Below are positions 34,401 to 46,515 of a stretch of DNA of 64,000 nucleotides, piece by piece. A model generated the notes under the pieces. It had not been told where the DNA came from. It saw nothing but the letters and a program-made list of their open reading frames with translations, and searched no databases. Both the position numbers and the translations under genes were made by a program. Each line of letters opens with the position of its first letter. The first letter of the stretch is position 1. This DNA comes from Suillus spraguei (Eukaryota; Basidiomycota; Agaricomycetes; Boletales; Suillaceae), in the NCBI GenBank assembly GCA_016800925.1, contig JABCPU010000083.1, positions 124,001-188,000 of the forward strand, read 5' to 3'.

Positions 34401-34592
34401 ACCGCAACAGGAACATCTACTCTTATGCCCATAGAGTCACCACGCTGGTCAAGCACATGGGGGAAACGTGCAGGGTCCTTGGTCTCTGAAAGGGATGAGT
34501 ATGTGAGGTCATGCATGATTGTGAATAGCTACCTCTCCGAGGATAATACACTGCAGGTACGCAGGCTCTCCCAAAAAACTTCTCCACATTTA

Positions 34593-35095
34593 CTAATATG
34601 AAGATAAGCCCGCCCGTACTTGATGTACAAGAAGCATACTCACGCATATATCCACAAGTGCTAGTCGCGCATTTGGCAGCGTACTCCCCTTGAGATATCC
34701 CCGCGGCACGCCGAAATACAGAGGCCTCGATATACCGACCACTCGTGGCGCAAAGGCAGCATGGGTAGCGAAATATATGTTCCTCACGATATACCGCAAA
34801 TTGCGAAGGGTGTATTCTCTGCCCGTATTGGTCGGCCGGCCTATACCCCGTGAGTGACGAACAGCTCTTAATGCGAACAAAATCTTTACCATTGAAAGGT
34901 TGTCAATTTGTCCGTTTGAGCATGGTAGTGCAATATACCATGGCGGCAAGTAAGGATTGCTACTAGCATCTTGAGGACTTTTGGGTCGACTTTGAATTCT
35001 GGTGGTTCGAGTGAGGAGCATTCAGAATATGGAGAAGATGGTGCGGACATTTCATGCGTACAGATAGAATGTATCCTGAATTGTACATGCATCAT
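34593..35095 (-). CDS. Unrecognised ORF upstream of the Plavaka gene, antisense
   Basis: A 142-codon minus frame (34593-35021) overlaps a second minus frame (34886-35095) that has a plausible start MSAPSSPYSECSSLEPPEFK. Splicing could join them. The downstream frame contains YIVRNIYFATHAAFAPRVVG and a few hydrophobic stretches but no motif I recognise. It lies head-to-head with the Plavaka transposase, within what could be the transposon's 5' region, so it may be element cargo. It could also be a chance frame. Confidence 0.3.
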
Positions 35096-35099
35096 TTAT

Positions 35100-38000
35100 A
35101 TAGTTATGCACTCATGTCAGTTCATTTTCTGCTGTCATCGGCTTTTTGGCAGCGTCGCGCCAAAAGCCTGCCATTCCGCATCGCCAAATCGCGCCATTCC
35201 ATTGCCATTTTGATCGCCGAATTACAATATTCGGCTTGCATTCTCCCCTTAAATTCTCTGGTGACTTGACTTCTCGGTCATGCCTCTATGTCGGCGTCCG
35301 GTTACACCTGCGTATGCAAGCGCACGTTTACGGCTCAGAACTACTTCAGTCAACATCAACACTCATGTCCCCAAAGAAAAAAATGACTTTCTTCAGCAAT
35401 ATCCTCCCTCAAGGAATTCGCAAGCCGCAGGAAAAGGACGCGCACATCAAATGATGGCGTTGGGTTTGGAACGGTCAATGAATCGCCCACTCAATTGGCC
35501 AACCTGCCCGCAAACCACTTGGTATCGGGAGAAGTTAACGCGTCTCAACAGTTCAATGCGCCTGTTCCTCCACCCGATCCCTCCTCCTCTGCAGGAGGGA
35601 TTGTCACTGGTGACGGTGAAGAAATAGAAGACATGAGTTTGGCACGTCGCCAACCAAGACGTCAGAATCGCCAAATGCCAAAGCAATTCAGGGACGTACT
35701 TCCTGTTCCTCCCCCTACTGTGCCAGCGGGAGTCCGCGAGCTACCTCCGGCATCTGTTGGTGAAGTCATCACGTCCAATGAAAGCTCAGCCTTGCCGCGT
35801 ATTGTATTCCGCACGACCCCCAATATATTTGGGCTAGTACGTCAGTACTTCTCCTCCACACCGCCATCCCATGATCCGGAGGAGTATGTCACTATCACAG
35901 ACCTCTCCTCTATCCCTGGCAGTCCTCCAGTCAATGAAGTTTCAAACCCACCCGACTCTCAGTACCATCCCTATCCAAACCGATCTTCGTTCGAACTTGG
36001 TGACTGGTACTGGAACCAGGGGGTGCAAAAGTCTCAAGGGGACTTCGTGAAACTAATTGAAATTTTGGGCGACAGTGCCTTCAGCTGTGGTGACGTAAGA
36101 TCTACGCAGTGGAAGAAGGTCAACTCCCAATTGGGTCTCAATGAGTATGACGAGGAGGATGGGGTTGAATGGGAAGATGAAGACGCTGGTTGGAAACGAA
36201 CGCCAGTGTCCATCAACGTGCCCTTTTCCCGTACCACCGACACACCAGGGCCTCGGGTCTACCAAGCCGCTGATTTATACCATCGGTCACTTGTGTCTGT
36301 TATACGGGAAAAAATTGCCAACGCTCGAGATAGTAAGCTTTTCCATTATGAGCCGTACGAGCTACGTTGGCATCCTCCTCACCTTGATGATGAAGTCCCC
36401 ATATATGGAGACTTGTACACGTGCCCGGCTTTTCATGAAGCTCATGGCAAACTCCAAGAATTGCCCAGGGAACCTGGTTGTAATTTGCCCCGAGTCGTGG
36501 CTGGTCTGATGTTCTGGTCTGACGCCACGCAACTGACTTCGTTTGGCAATGCCAAGCTATGGCCTACTTACATGTACTTCGGCAACGAGTCCAAGTACCG
36601 CCGTTGCAAGCCATCTTGCAACTTGAGCAATCACGTCGCATACTTCGAAACGGTACGCTTTGTCACAATGTTCTAGTACTGGTTGCCTAACTTTGCACTA
36701 TCAGCTCCCCGACTCGTTCAAGGATTTCACGGGCGGCAAAGGCATGAACCCCGAGTGTGCAACTCACTGCCACAGGGAATTATTTCATGAGCAATGGAAA
36801 ATACTGTTGGACGATGAATTTCTGGAGGCGTACGAGCATGGTATCGTCATTCATTGCTGTGATGGTATCACACGAAGATTCTATCCTAGGATCTTTACAT
36901 ATTCAGCAGATTATCCTGAAAAGTACGTGGACTTTTCATGCTCTTCACAGTCAATTCTAATTACAACAGAGTGCTTATAGCTACTGTTCGAAATCTTGGA
37001 GGCTGTCCATGCCCCCGCTGCCTTATACCTAAGGAGCGCATACAGAATATGGGGATGCCTCGGGATAGGCAACAGTGCGAGACTCTGGTTCGTAATGACA
37101 AGAGAAGACTTCTTCAAGTAAGCACTGCTCGTTCATTGATCTACGAACAGAACTTGGGGGTCGGGAGCGCAGCCGTGGAGCGTATTCTGAAATCACAGTC
37201 TTGGGTGCCTACACTGGTGAGGCTTGAGCGTCCATCACCGCCAATTGCTAACTAGCCCATAGAACTCATTCTCAGATCGCCTTGGTCCACTGGGATTCAA
37301 TATTTTCTGCACGCTTGTAGTTGATCTCTTGCACGAGTTTGAGCTCGGCGTTTGGAAGATGCTTTTCATTCATTTGTTGCGAATTGTCCGGCGCATGACA
37401 AAGGTCTTATTCACGAATTGGATCGGAGGTATGTGATTTGATTGGGTCACACATTTAGCTGACTTCCCCATCACAAGATACAGACAAATTCCTACGTTCG
37501 GCTCAGGACTATACGAAAATTTTCAGCCAACTCTTCGGATATGACACGCATGGCGGCTCGAAACTTCGAAGACCTTCTCCAGGTATGGCATCTTCATTGA
37601 AGTCAGGATGGGACACTGACGCGATCTAAGTGCTCTATCCCTGTTTTCACGATCTTCTCCCCGAACCGCACAATCGGGTTGTTCTGCAGCTGCTATTTAC
37701 TATGTCACATTGGCACGGACTAGCCAAGCTCCGCATGCATTCTGAATTGACCTTAGAAATTATGGACGAGGTCACTTCCGCTGTTGGTAGACAGTTTCGC
37801 GCCTTCAAAGCTACAGTTTGCTCATCTTTCGAGACACACGAGCTTCGCCAGGAAGTCGAAGCTCGTGCACGCCGTGCCGCAAACCACACAGCAAAACAGG
37901 CGGGAGCGCAGAAGGGCAAGGGACGCGCTCGCAACTTAGAACAACAAGAGATGCTGGGGTCGCAAATATCACCCGATAATGTGCGGCGTATAAAGGTATT

Positions 38001-39620
38001 CAACTTCCAAACATACAAATTTCACGCTTTGGGGGACTACGTGTCTACAATCCGTCAGTATGGTACAACTGATTCGTACAGTACTGAACTGGTCCGTCGT
38101 ATGACAATTAATCTCTGTACTTGACTCACTAACTGCTGCAGGGTGAACTCGAGCACCGTTCCCCTAAGGGCAGATATCGTCGCACGGACCAAAGATCATT
38201 TGTCAAACAGCTGACCCGGATCGAGCATCGTCAGGCTCGGATTCGTCGTCTCGGTGACAAAGTTGTACATCGTCCTCACATTGAAATTGCCAATTTAGCG
38301 CGAAGCCCACACGTCCACCACCACATTGGCAGCACACAGAAGCACCCTGTGCACATAGGAACTTACTTACGCACCCACGAAGGTGATCCGGCGCTCAAGG
38401 TTAGTTTAATTATACTTACCTCCACACGCTCTAACAATGCTTCGCAGGATTTTGTTCCCAAGCTTAAGGATTATCTGTCACGTCGAATTCAAAAGTCGAA
38501 AGGTATATCGTCTTTGGGAGAAGATTACACCACCAATACAATTATCCTTAAGGACGATCGTATGTATCGACACAACATCGCTAGGTTCAACTACACCACC
38601 TACGACGTTCGCAGAGCTCAAGATGTCCTCAACCCACGAACGTCCCACTGCAATATCATGGCTCTCAGCGCCAACGATACTGAACATAGAGGCCATAGAT
38701 TCACCTACGGTAAGGTACTGGGGATATATCATGTTAATGTCATTCACGTCGGAAGCGGCATGACCGACTACACTCCACAACGAATGGAGTTTCTATGGGT
38801 TCGTTGGTACCAGCCTGTGTCACAAGTATCCTCCTGGGAATCCTCGACCTTAGATCGAGTGAAATTTCCGCCCCTGAACGACGAACACTCATTCGATTTC
38901 GTTGATCCGAGGACGTCCTAAGGGGCTGCCATATCATACCTTGTTTCGCGAAGCGAAGGAGACATCCGACGGATTAGGGGTGTCCGCATGTGCTGAGGAC
39001 AAGAGTGATTGGTTTGAATATTATGTGAACCGGTGAGTGGGCTCAGGGAACATTGCATAAACAACTAATAATGAGCTTGTAAATTCAGCTTCGTTGACCG
39101 CACATGCTTATGCGCTTCCACTTCGGTCTGGGAGTGGGGCATGTATATTCTCATTATCGTTCTATGCAGGCCGAAGTGCAAGAAGACAATGCAGTACGGG
39201 CCGGTCATACTCTACATGGTCAATACACAACAAATGACACCATCGATGAAGACGCAGATGAAGATGAAGATGAAGATGAAGAAGCAGATGAAGATGAAGA
39301 AGCAGATGAAGATGAAGATGAAGATGACAGTACCGATGGTGAACTAACCCTTGAGCAACGTTTTAGTTCTAGCGACGAGTCGCTGTCATCTCAGTTTGGT
39401 CAAATTATGGTAGCGATTTTGAAGTAGATTAAAAAATTAAAGGCGCTTCCTCGACACACGCAATTGGGGTCCCATCGCGACGGCACACATAATACCCGCT
39501 CAGGACCGCCAGATGGCACTGCGATGGTGCAACGGCTTAATGTGATATATGCACGTAATAAGGTGAACGCCATGATGGCGGGCGGATAGTTGTCGAGTCT
39601 GTAAATACTTCTAAAGAGTT
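35100..39620 (+). mobile_element. Plavaka-type DNA transposon copy, decayed (ends not resolved)
   Basis: The transposase gene at 35288-39427 is flanked on the left (35150-35220) by several GCGCCA/GCCATT words in plus orientation. On the right (39480-39600) the complementary orientation (ATGGC, TGGCGG) appears, as would be expected for inverted subterminal repeats of a CACTA-related element. I could not align terminal inverted repeats or a target duplication by eye, so the limits are approximate. Confidence 0.5.
35288..39427 (+). pseudogene. Plavaka transposase, broken
   Basis: Plavaka transposases are basidiomycete enzymes related to the CACTA/KDZ group. The N-terminus MSASGYTCVCKRTFTAQNYF plus QHQHSC is the usual Cys/His finger. 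The body includes FELGDWYWNQG, LMFWSDATQLTSFGNAKLWP, YMYFGNESKYRR, LPDSFKDFTGGKGMNPE and the CPRCLIPKE motif. Then come DLLHEFELGVWK, YKFHALGDYVSTIRQYGTTD and HRSPKGRYRRT; the C-terminus is GLGVGHVYSHYRSMQ then a long Asp/Glu repeat. Introns are visible at 36653-36704 and 36923-36969. Lesions: an in-frame TGA at 35384 right after RKK (an Arg CGA is expected by family, so a C-to-T change), a one-base loss near 37508 (before IRKFSANSSDM), and further one-base losses near 38913, 38968 and 39096. It cannot encode an active enzyme. Confidence 0.88.
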
Positions 39621-39642
39621 GTCGTCTTGAAATCTAACAAAC

Positions 39643-40300
39643 AATGTCTTTCCTCTCAGACAACCAGCAATACCACGCAAATCTGAGTGCGCCAGCTCGA
39701 GATGTTGTATGCTACATGTACTGGAGCCACCTGGATTCAGTACTGCCGTATTATGTGCGTTTTTTCTACCTTGCCTTCTAGACCATTAACTCAAGTGTTT
39801 CTTCAGGGACCTCTCTCGGGCTCATCGGATGTAATGCCCTTTGTTGGGTACACCACGGTCGGGCTGCAGCCAACGCTATACCCGATTTATGTCAGTACTG
39901 TTATTCGTTGATGTTTTTTTTGGCGTCTTACTCCAGCCTGCAGTGTCCACTCTCATATCTCGAAGCCGTGTGTCGTCATCTTGGACATCTTTGTAGGTGT
40001 TATATACTGATCGGCTCTACAGATAAGGCATCGCATCACATTGTCCGCGTATTTGCAGACCGGATTCATCCATATTTCGGTATTCGAGGCAGATCAAAGC
40101 ACCGACGTCCCGATCTACACCTTGGTGGTCAGTTGAATTTGAACCATCCCTCGACATCCCGCTAATTAGCCTTGTAGGGCGCCCTTCCTTCCGCAATCAT
40201 AGACTTGCCTCCTAGGTGGACCAGGCAGGGTCACAACACGAAAACTCACATCGTTTACGATTGCTGCGTAAGTCACCTTGCAAATCTGGTTCTATGTCTC
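39643..40300 (+). CDS. Unrecognised intron-split gene fragment
   Basis: A start MSFLSDNQQYHANLSAPARD is followed by a GTGCGT...TTCAG intron and an exon GPLSGSSDVMPFVGYTTVGL. After a further intron comes an exon with RHRITLSAYLQTGFIHISV. Splice sites are plausible but I could not carry one frame through the whole unit. No domain is recognised. It lies directly 3' of the Plavaka copy. Confidence 0.3.
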
Positions 40301-40360
40301 TTGACATTATCATAGGCTCCATCCAATTGTCAAACTATCATTTTTTGGGCCGAACATCCA

Positions 40361-41640
40361 TTGGGGTACAACATGCATACCTTGCAAGTTTCTGGACCAC
40401 AAGATATATCAGATGTTTATTCTTCCGTTTCGCCAAACGATTCTTCGCTCCTGGATTCCTGGGTCATGTCTGATCTCAACACGGTGTCAGAAGGCAATAG
40501 TGATGTTAGCGCCCATGAGAGCTATAGCTACCACTATTCTGCTCATTCTGTGTCTCAGGCTGAAAACGAATCGCATGTCAGCGACGAATTGCATCATGCC
40601 AACGACGTGCATCATGCCATCGACGTGCCTCCTCCCGCACCCAAGAACACCGCCTCCCTGAAGGCTATCATGATAGCATACCCGAAGTGGCGGTTGGTCC
40701 TGGCTTACCTGCGACTTTTGATGAGAGTTGCAATTCTCAAGGGGGAGTCTGAGAACCCTCATCTCATCACCAGAACTTCGCTTACCACGAAAAACACGTT
40801 CATCGCCGACCTCTTTGCTCAGAGCCTCGTTCAGGCAAATACAACTTCGCAGGAGTTGGAAACGGGTCAGAACTTCATTCATGTAACATACTCTGTTTAT
40901 ACTGATTACTTTCCAGTGATATCTACTAAGACGGCAAGGTCATAAGTGAGCGCGAAGTCTTGTGTCTGGTGAGTATGTTTGCTCTTCATTTTTGATATTT
41001 GTCTTACCTCGAATAGACCATCTCGTGGTTGTCCGAATTCATTCGTGACACTAAGCACACGATGTTAGAGGCCATCAATCATCCTCAGGCCGGCTTTGGG
41101 CTCCGCGACATTTTTGGTGTCGCACTTAAAGCTAGGCTCGAGTTTTTGTTAGACCACTTCTTGCCACCACATTCCGCCCTCCTTCCAATTGAAGTGAGTG
41201 TTTTGAATTAACTTGTCGTGTAAAATTAATTATACTACACAGCAAAACGGAATAGTATGGTTCCTTCACACAAAGTTGGCTAAAGCACTCCTCTGGCACG
41301 TCGTTTTTAGGGTTACCAGATTGAATGGTGTTCGAGTTCGCTCGACTCCCAGTGTACCACTGGTCGTGGCCAATCTTGCGCCTGATACGTTTAAAAATGC
41401 CCCCAGCCTACCGTCTCACACCCTCGCCTTTGTGGAGTCTTTTGTGAGTGTGTACTCTACGCGCTTCCCATTTCTAAAATGTCTTATTGCATTAGTGTTA
41501 CACTGCGCTGGTTCGACTGCTGAAGGACGTCGTGGAACAGCTCCCCAATACCACACTCATGCGGGCCTATCCAACTCCCCGTGAAATTCACAACCAAGGC
41601 ATTGAGACGATCGACATGCTATTGCAACAGCATGACGACC
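40361..41640 (+). CDS. Unrecognised helical protein, intron-split
   Basis: Exon frames run NMHTLQVSGPQDISDVYSSV, a Ser/His/Asp-rich linker with HHANDVHHAIDV, then IMIAYPKWRLVLAYLRLLMR and a phase-compatible intron after NFIH (GTAACA...). They continue as a TISWLSEFIRDTKHTMLEAI exon (from about 41019), RDIFGVALKARLEFLLDHFL and after another intron WFLHTKLAKALLWHVVF. The order of helical blocks recalls the large DUF6532 class of Agaricomycete proteins, but I see no decisive motif, so this is only a guess. Probably a lineage-specific gene; completeness is uncertain. Confidence 0.4.
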
Positions 41641-41989
41641 CAGGACTAGCTTCGCTTCAAACCTACATGCTCCATTTGTGTAAACTTGCGTGAGTTCGCA
41701 TTCTAAGAGATCATTTCTATGCCACTAGCTAACGAATGTGTGTCGTGTAGCGTGGATGATGTTGAACGCGTTGTCCGCCAGTAAATTTGCTTTCCATATC
41801 TTGTCCTTGCCTGCTCTAACATGTACCACTTGTATTTGCTATTTGCGATATCACTCGTTGCTGTGTTTCCGTAACCTGCATGTGCCATCTACACACCATT
41901 GAGGCCGATCAATAGTGCCCCGTCTTGCGGTAAGCTCTGAGGAAACTTGTCTAAAATACATTTATTCATTTCCGCCATCGTGTCTACAA

Positions 41990-42600
41990 CTCGGCGGATT
42001 ACAAAGCTATGGCGGATGATGGCGATCAAACTTTAAAAAGCTACAAAGAGGCAAATGAATGGTAGGTCATCATTAAGCGATCGTGTGAATATCCTTTGAG
42101 CCTCTTGCTACCCACCAGCTTCAACATGTTGAGGATCAGGCCCATCCCAGCCTGCTACCCTACGTTCGTTGTTCCCTGAAAGACCAATTGTTCGGAATTG
42201 GATATGACGACAATGCTCTGGCATTTTGGCTTCAAAAATATGGCTCCGAAGTTGTCAGTGCGCCTACGTATTTTTATTTTTATTTTCTCATAATTTCACT
42301 TCCAGCTTTCAGATTCCCTCTTTATCACAACTGCTGTGCTGTTTGGATTAGTCGACTCGCATGATCTTTCGGGTCTCCTTGAAGTAGTCTTTGAGGAGGT
42401 CAAGACGCAAACACCTCTCCAGCAAGAAGAGAACTGCTCGGCATTTCTTCAGCGAGGAGGGCGTTGTTTTATGGAGCAGAGGATGTATCGCGCTCAAATA
42501 GAAGTGTCATTGTTCAGTAAAGCTATTGCGAACTTGTGCGAAGAGCTGAACACTAGAAGTCAGCCAGGTGAACTACATCGTTGAAATAATTAGGTCCAAT
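41990..42600 (+). CDS. Unrecognised exon group
   Basis: Frames read YNSADYKAMADDGDQTLKSY, then SLLPYVRCSLKDQLFGIGYD and DDNALAFWLQKYGSEVV, then an intron and LFITTAVLFGLVDSHDLSGL to QMYRAQIEVSLFSKA-like text. The predicted protein is helical, with no recognisable domain. It may be part of the same transcription unit as the exons on either side. Confidence 0.3.
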
Positions 42601-42639
42601 ACTCAACTTATTCATAGTTTCGTGGCGTTTTGGCCCAAA

Positions 42640-43358
42640 TTTGACGCTCCTCGCAGTAAACGCTATTGGGCATATGGGAACATGCCCACCTCCTCACTCG
42701 CTCAATTTCAAGTGCTTCGGACCTACAAAAGCCATGGAGAAGGCCGCTCATGACAAATGTCATGCCTGGCTTCGCGCGACATCTCAATCTCAGGACACTA
42801 CGCAAGTTGCTTGTAATCCCAGTACACCCCCCAAGACTTTTCGTCATTGGGAATCCCTCCTAAGGGTAAGTGTATACTATATTACGAGTGTCGTGGTGTT
42901 CTGACGCTGAACAGCGTGATGACCAAATTTTCTCCCTGCCTTGTTTGATGAAATCATGGGTCGATAATACTACATATCGTGCATACATAAGCGCATCTTG
43001 TGCAGAAACCAACGAGCCTCTACGTATCGACAACAAACAGAGGTTCACCCGAAAGGAATACAAATCGTTGGATGCGCTCATGTCTATTTTCCATATTCTG
43101 GACTTGAAGACGCAACGAGCACAGGCCGAAGCAGATATGTTTTCTGAAGCCATTGAACGCACTGCTGAAATCGAGTTCACTGATGATGGTATGCTTGTAG
43201 CTTTGTTTCAATTTTATAATACTAAGATGATTATAGGTTTGTCTTCGGGTTCGGGAACTACTACGACATATGACTCGCGTTTGCCTGATGATTGGTTTGA
43301 TGATTGGTTTTCGAGCTCATCTGCACCTTCTAATGCTTCCGACTCTGACATGTTGTGA
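42640..43358 (+). CDS. Unrecognised exon group with acidic C-terminus
   Basis: One frame gives KAMEKAAHDKCHAWLRATSQ, and after a short intron another gives RDDQIFSLPCLMKSWVDNTT and QRFTRKEYKSLDALMSIFHI. Next come a coiled-coil-like KTQRAQAEADMFSEAIERTA and a Ser/Asp-rich end (SSSSAPSNASDSDML) before TGA at 43356-43358. No family is recognised. The order suggests the end of a multi-exon gene. Confidence 0.35.
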
Positions 43359-44573
43359 TACTCTCAATTGTAGTTGTAGCCATTTACCTCCCGAGTCGAA
43401 GTTGGGCCGCCATAACTTTCACTATTGTATCGATGTTCCGCGAAGTTCAGATGTACGTTCAGGTTCGATCTATGTTATTTCTACTACTCTTTGTTCTATC
43501 ATATCTTTATTTGACAAACGCTCTCGATATAAAATACTAGTGTGTGTGTTTACTATGAATTCGTTGGTCATCACACAATTTGTTGGAGTCCTAAGTTTTA
43601 ATTTTAGTTCTGGTGAAGTCACAAAACCATATCAGGGGTAAGTTTTTTCGCGAGTACTGCTCGTTCTTTTTACTTTGTTGAATTTTGGCGTCCAGTGCTT
43701 GACTTATCAATTTCAGAATATGTTTATGTTCACCTACAGCTCTGAAGTTGCGGCCCTCAAGGTCCCGAACATACAGCATATGCGTCGGTAGGTGCAATGA
43801 CATCGACGACTCCCCCCTCGCCATGCCGTTAGATAAGCCTTCACATTTTCAAGTGGAACAAGAGCTAGCCACTCCGAAAGCGAATCATAGGTTTCGTGTT
43901 AATCATTTTGTCGTAGGATATATGAACATATATATAAGGTTGTCCTCGCCGATTCTGATGGTGCCCGACAATACATTATTCAGTCACTGTCATAATTGTT
44001 ATTTTTGCAGCGACATGCAGCGCCTTGAAAAATATGTTACAACATCTCACAAGTTTGATTATCTAGTGCCAGTCAATTACAACCTATGGTATTTCACTTG
44101 ACATGTTGATTTCTACTTATAAGACACATATCAAGATGCGATCACCATTGCGTAGTCATATATTTTCTCATACATATGTCGCACCAAGATAATGATATCC
44201 AATTCTATATCTAGGCGCGTCACAATGTGATTTATTTATCAGCAATTACAGCGTGTAGAATTTCAATTGTCACATTGATTTCCACTTATAAGATATGTAT
44301 CAAGATGCGATGTCCCTAGCATAGTCATATATTTTTTCACAAATATGTTGTGCCAAGATAATGATATCCAATTCTAAATCTAGACATGTCACAATGACTT
44401 TTATTTGTCAGCACAATCTAGTCATATCAATTTCGGGTTGGTTTCCTGATGTGTTTTCCTGTCCGTATACAGTCAATTAACTACAGGTGCAAACTACCAA
44501 CGTCTGGGCGTGTAGGAGTTCGTCATACTAGGTCGTTTTTAATGGTGTTTGTGTCATCTTGTGCTCCACCGCA
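43359..44573. other. Intergenic with a 169-bp tandem duplication
   Basis: Apart from the repeat at 44093-44432 there are only short unsupported ORFs. The region is AT-rich, and its right end holds the promoter region of the ALG1 copy. Confidence 0.5.
44093..44432. repeat. 169-bp direct tandem repeat, two diverged copies
   Basis: Both copies contain GATTTC(T/C)ACTTATAAGA, TATCAAGATGCGA (44129 and 44298), AGTCATATATTTT and CAAGATAATGATATCCAATT. The period is 169 bp with about 10-15 percent divergence by eye. Confidence 0.85.
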
Positions 44574-46515
44574 ATGACAGCAGACCAGAGTCATAAAAAT
44601 TACGATCTCTTGAAAATCGCGACATTACCATTACCTCTCTTTGCGCTACTGCCGGTGCTACTTGTCATGAATGTCTTCAGGAAGGTGCGACGAACCCCGA
44701 AATTACGCTCGTCGTTATACTCGTATTGGGTGATGCTGGACGCAGCCCGCTAATGACGTACCATGTGGAGAGCTTTGCGAAGCTGGGATTCGATACATAT
44801 CTCATTGGATACAAAGGTGAGAACTGCTAGTATCGCATTTGTTCAGACTGACGTTCGACACGTCAGGCTCCAAGCTCATCATTTCGCTAACCTCGCTCTC
44901 GAATATCAAGCTGTCCTACTTGTCAGAATCACCACCACTATTTGTTCTAGCCGCTCCAATCAAAATCATGCACCAGATAGCCGCCATTCTATACACACTA
45001 GTTGTTTAAATACCCTGCACGCCCGAGTTTATTATGATACAGGTATGGATATAAACGTGGCTCCAACCCTGGAGGCTTCAACGCTCGAATATACTTTTGC
45101 AGAATCCCCCAAGCATTCCCACTCTCCCTTTAGCGTGGCTTGTCGGTGTGATAATGGGAAACAAAGTAATCATCGATTGGCATAACCTCAGATATAGCGT
45201 TCTCGCATTGAGATTTGGGAAAAACACATTTGCTGGTCAATATTGCAAAACGGTATGTTCGTTATCATTTGTGCCAAGCTTTCTTTACCAGGTGACCCTC
45301 CTTTATATTTGAGATCATATTTGGCAGCTCTACGTATACTCACCTGTTCGTTACAAATGTTATGCGAAACCATCTGGAGCAGGAATGGGGCTTGATTTTT
45401 GTCTAATTTCCTCCAGTGTAGAACTATGACTGATTACTGGTTCCAGAGGATACAAGGCGGTCTTGCATGATCGTCCACCTAGCCACTTTCGCAAGTGTTC
45501 ACCTCAATGAGTCTACGAGGTACAAAAGTGACTCTTATATCCAATAGTATCTGACACCTTCGGTGTAGTTATTCAAACGGATGACGTTCCTGATACCACC
45601 ATCACTTGTAGATTTTCTTCCCAGTGCTTCACCGCCTTGCATGACCCAAATCACCGCTCTTAGCCCCTGGGTACGCCTAGTCTTCGGAAAGATCGCCCAG
45701 CACTTCTCGTGAGCAGCACATCATGGACACCAGACGAAGACTTTGACATTCTCTTGGAAGCATTGAAACTCTACGAGTCTCGTGCGCGTGAAGTAAACCT
45801 TACGAATTACTTACGAATTATGAGAACTTGCAATCAACACACGATTCAAAGGAAGAACAAGTCTTGCCTCGCATATGGATGGTCATCACAGGCAAAGGGC
45901 CGCTTAAAAAACGATACATGGAAGAAGTGGAGCTTTTGCAAGAAAACTGGCGGTATGTCAGGTGTACGACTTTATGGCTTGAAGCCGAAGGCTATCCCCT
46001 TTTGCTGGGTAAGTCGTTGGTGCATGATTACAAGTTTGTTCACTGATTTTATTTAGGCTCTGCTGATTTGAGCATCTCCTTGTATTCAAGTTCGTCCGCG
46101 CTCGATTTACCAATGAAATTTGTTGATATGTTCGGATGCGGACTCCCTGTTTGCGCCCTCGATTTTGCATGGTGAGAGCCCGCGTCTTTAGACCTTTGTC
46201 ATATTGATAGCCGCATTCATGATCTTCCAGAGCTTGTCAAAGACGGTATTAATGGCCTAGTTTTCAGGAATGCGCGTCAGCTTGCAGAACATCTGGAGGT
46301 GGGACTCGCCCTCCCTATGATATCGATGAAGACTGACTACGCACCATAGACCCTCCTCACTTATTTTCCTTCCTCACCTGCACTTGATTCCTTGCAGACG
46401 ACTTTACAGCGGGCATTACAGGTACCGCTTAATGTCGAGCATCGTATCCATCATCACAAACACCAAGAACGCGATGACTGGGAGTGGGTTTCTTTGTCAG
46501 CCGTGTTGTAAAACC
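44574..46515 (+). pseudogene. ALG1: ALG1-like chitobiosyldiphosphodolichol beta-mannosyltransferase, broken copy
   Basis: ALG1 adds the first mannose to the dolichol-linked oligosaccharide on the cytosolic face of the ER. The copy starts MTADQSHKNYDLL, then a hydrophobic anchor LPLPLFALLPVLLVMNVF. The family blocks follow over many exons: [175 protein letters not shown] and [13 protein letters not shown]. Lesions: a frameshift near 44700, TAA at 45007 in the exon reading LYTLVV, a frameshift near 45335, a stop/frameshift near 45508 and a stop near 45659. Because the enzyme is essential in yeast, an intact copy should exist elsewhere. It converges on SMC6. Confidence 0.88.

Noticed and set aside
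37118..37150. 33-nt GTAAGC...ACAG apparent intron in the Plavaka gene
   Set aside because: The family reads straight through (LLQVSTARSLIYEQNL), so no intron is needed despite good-looking ends.
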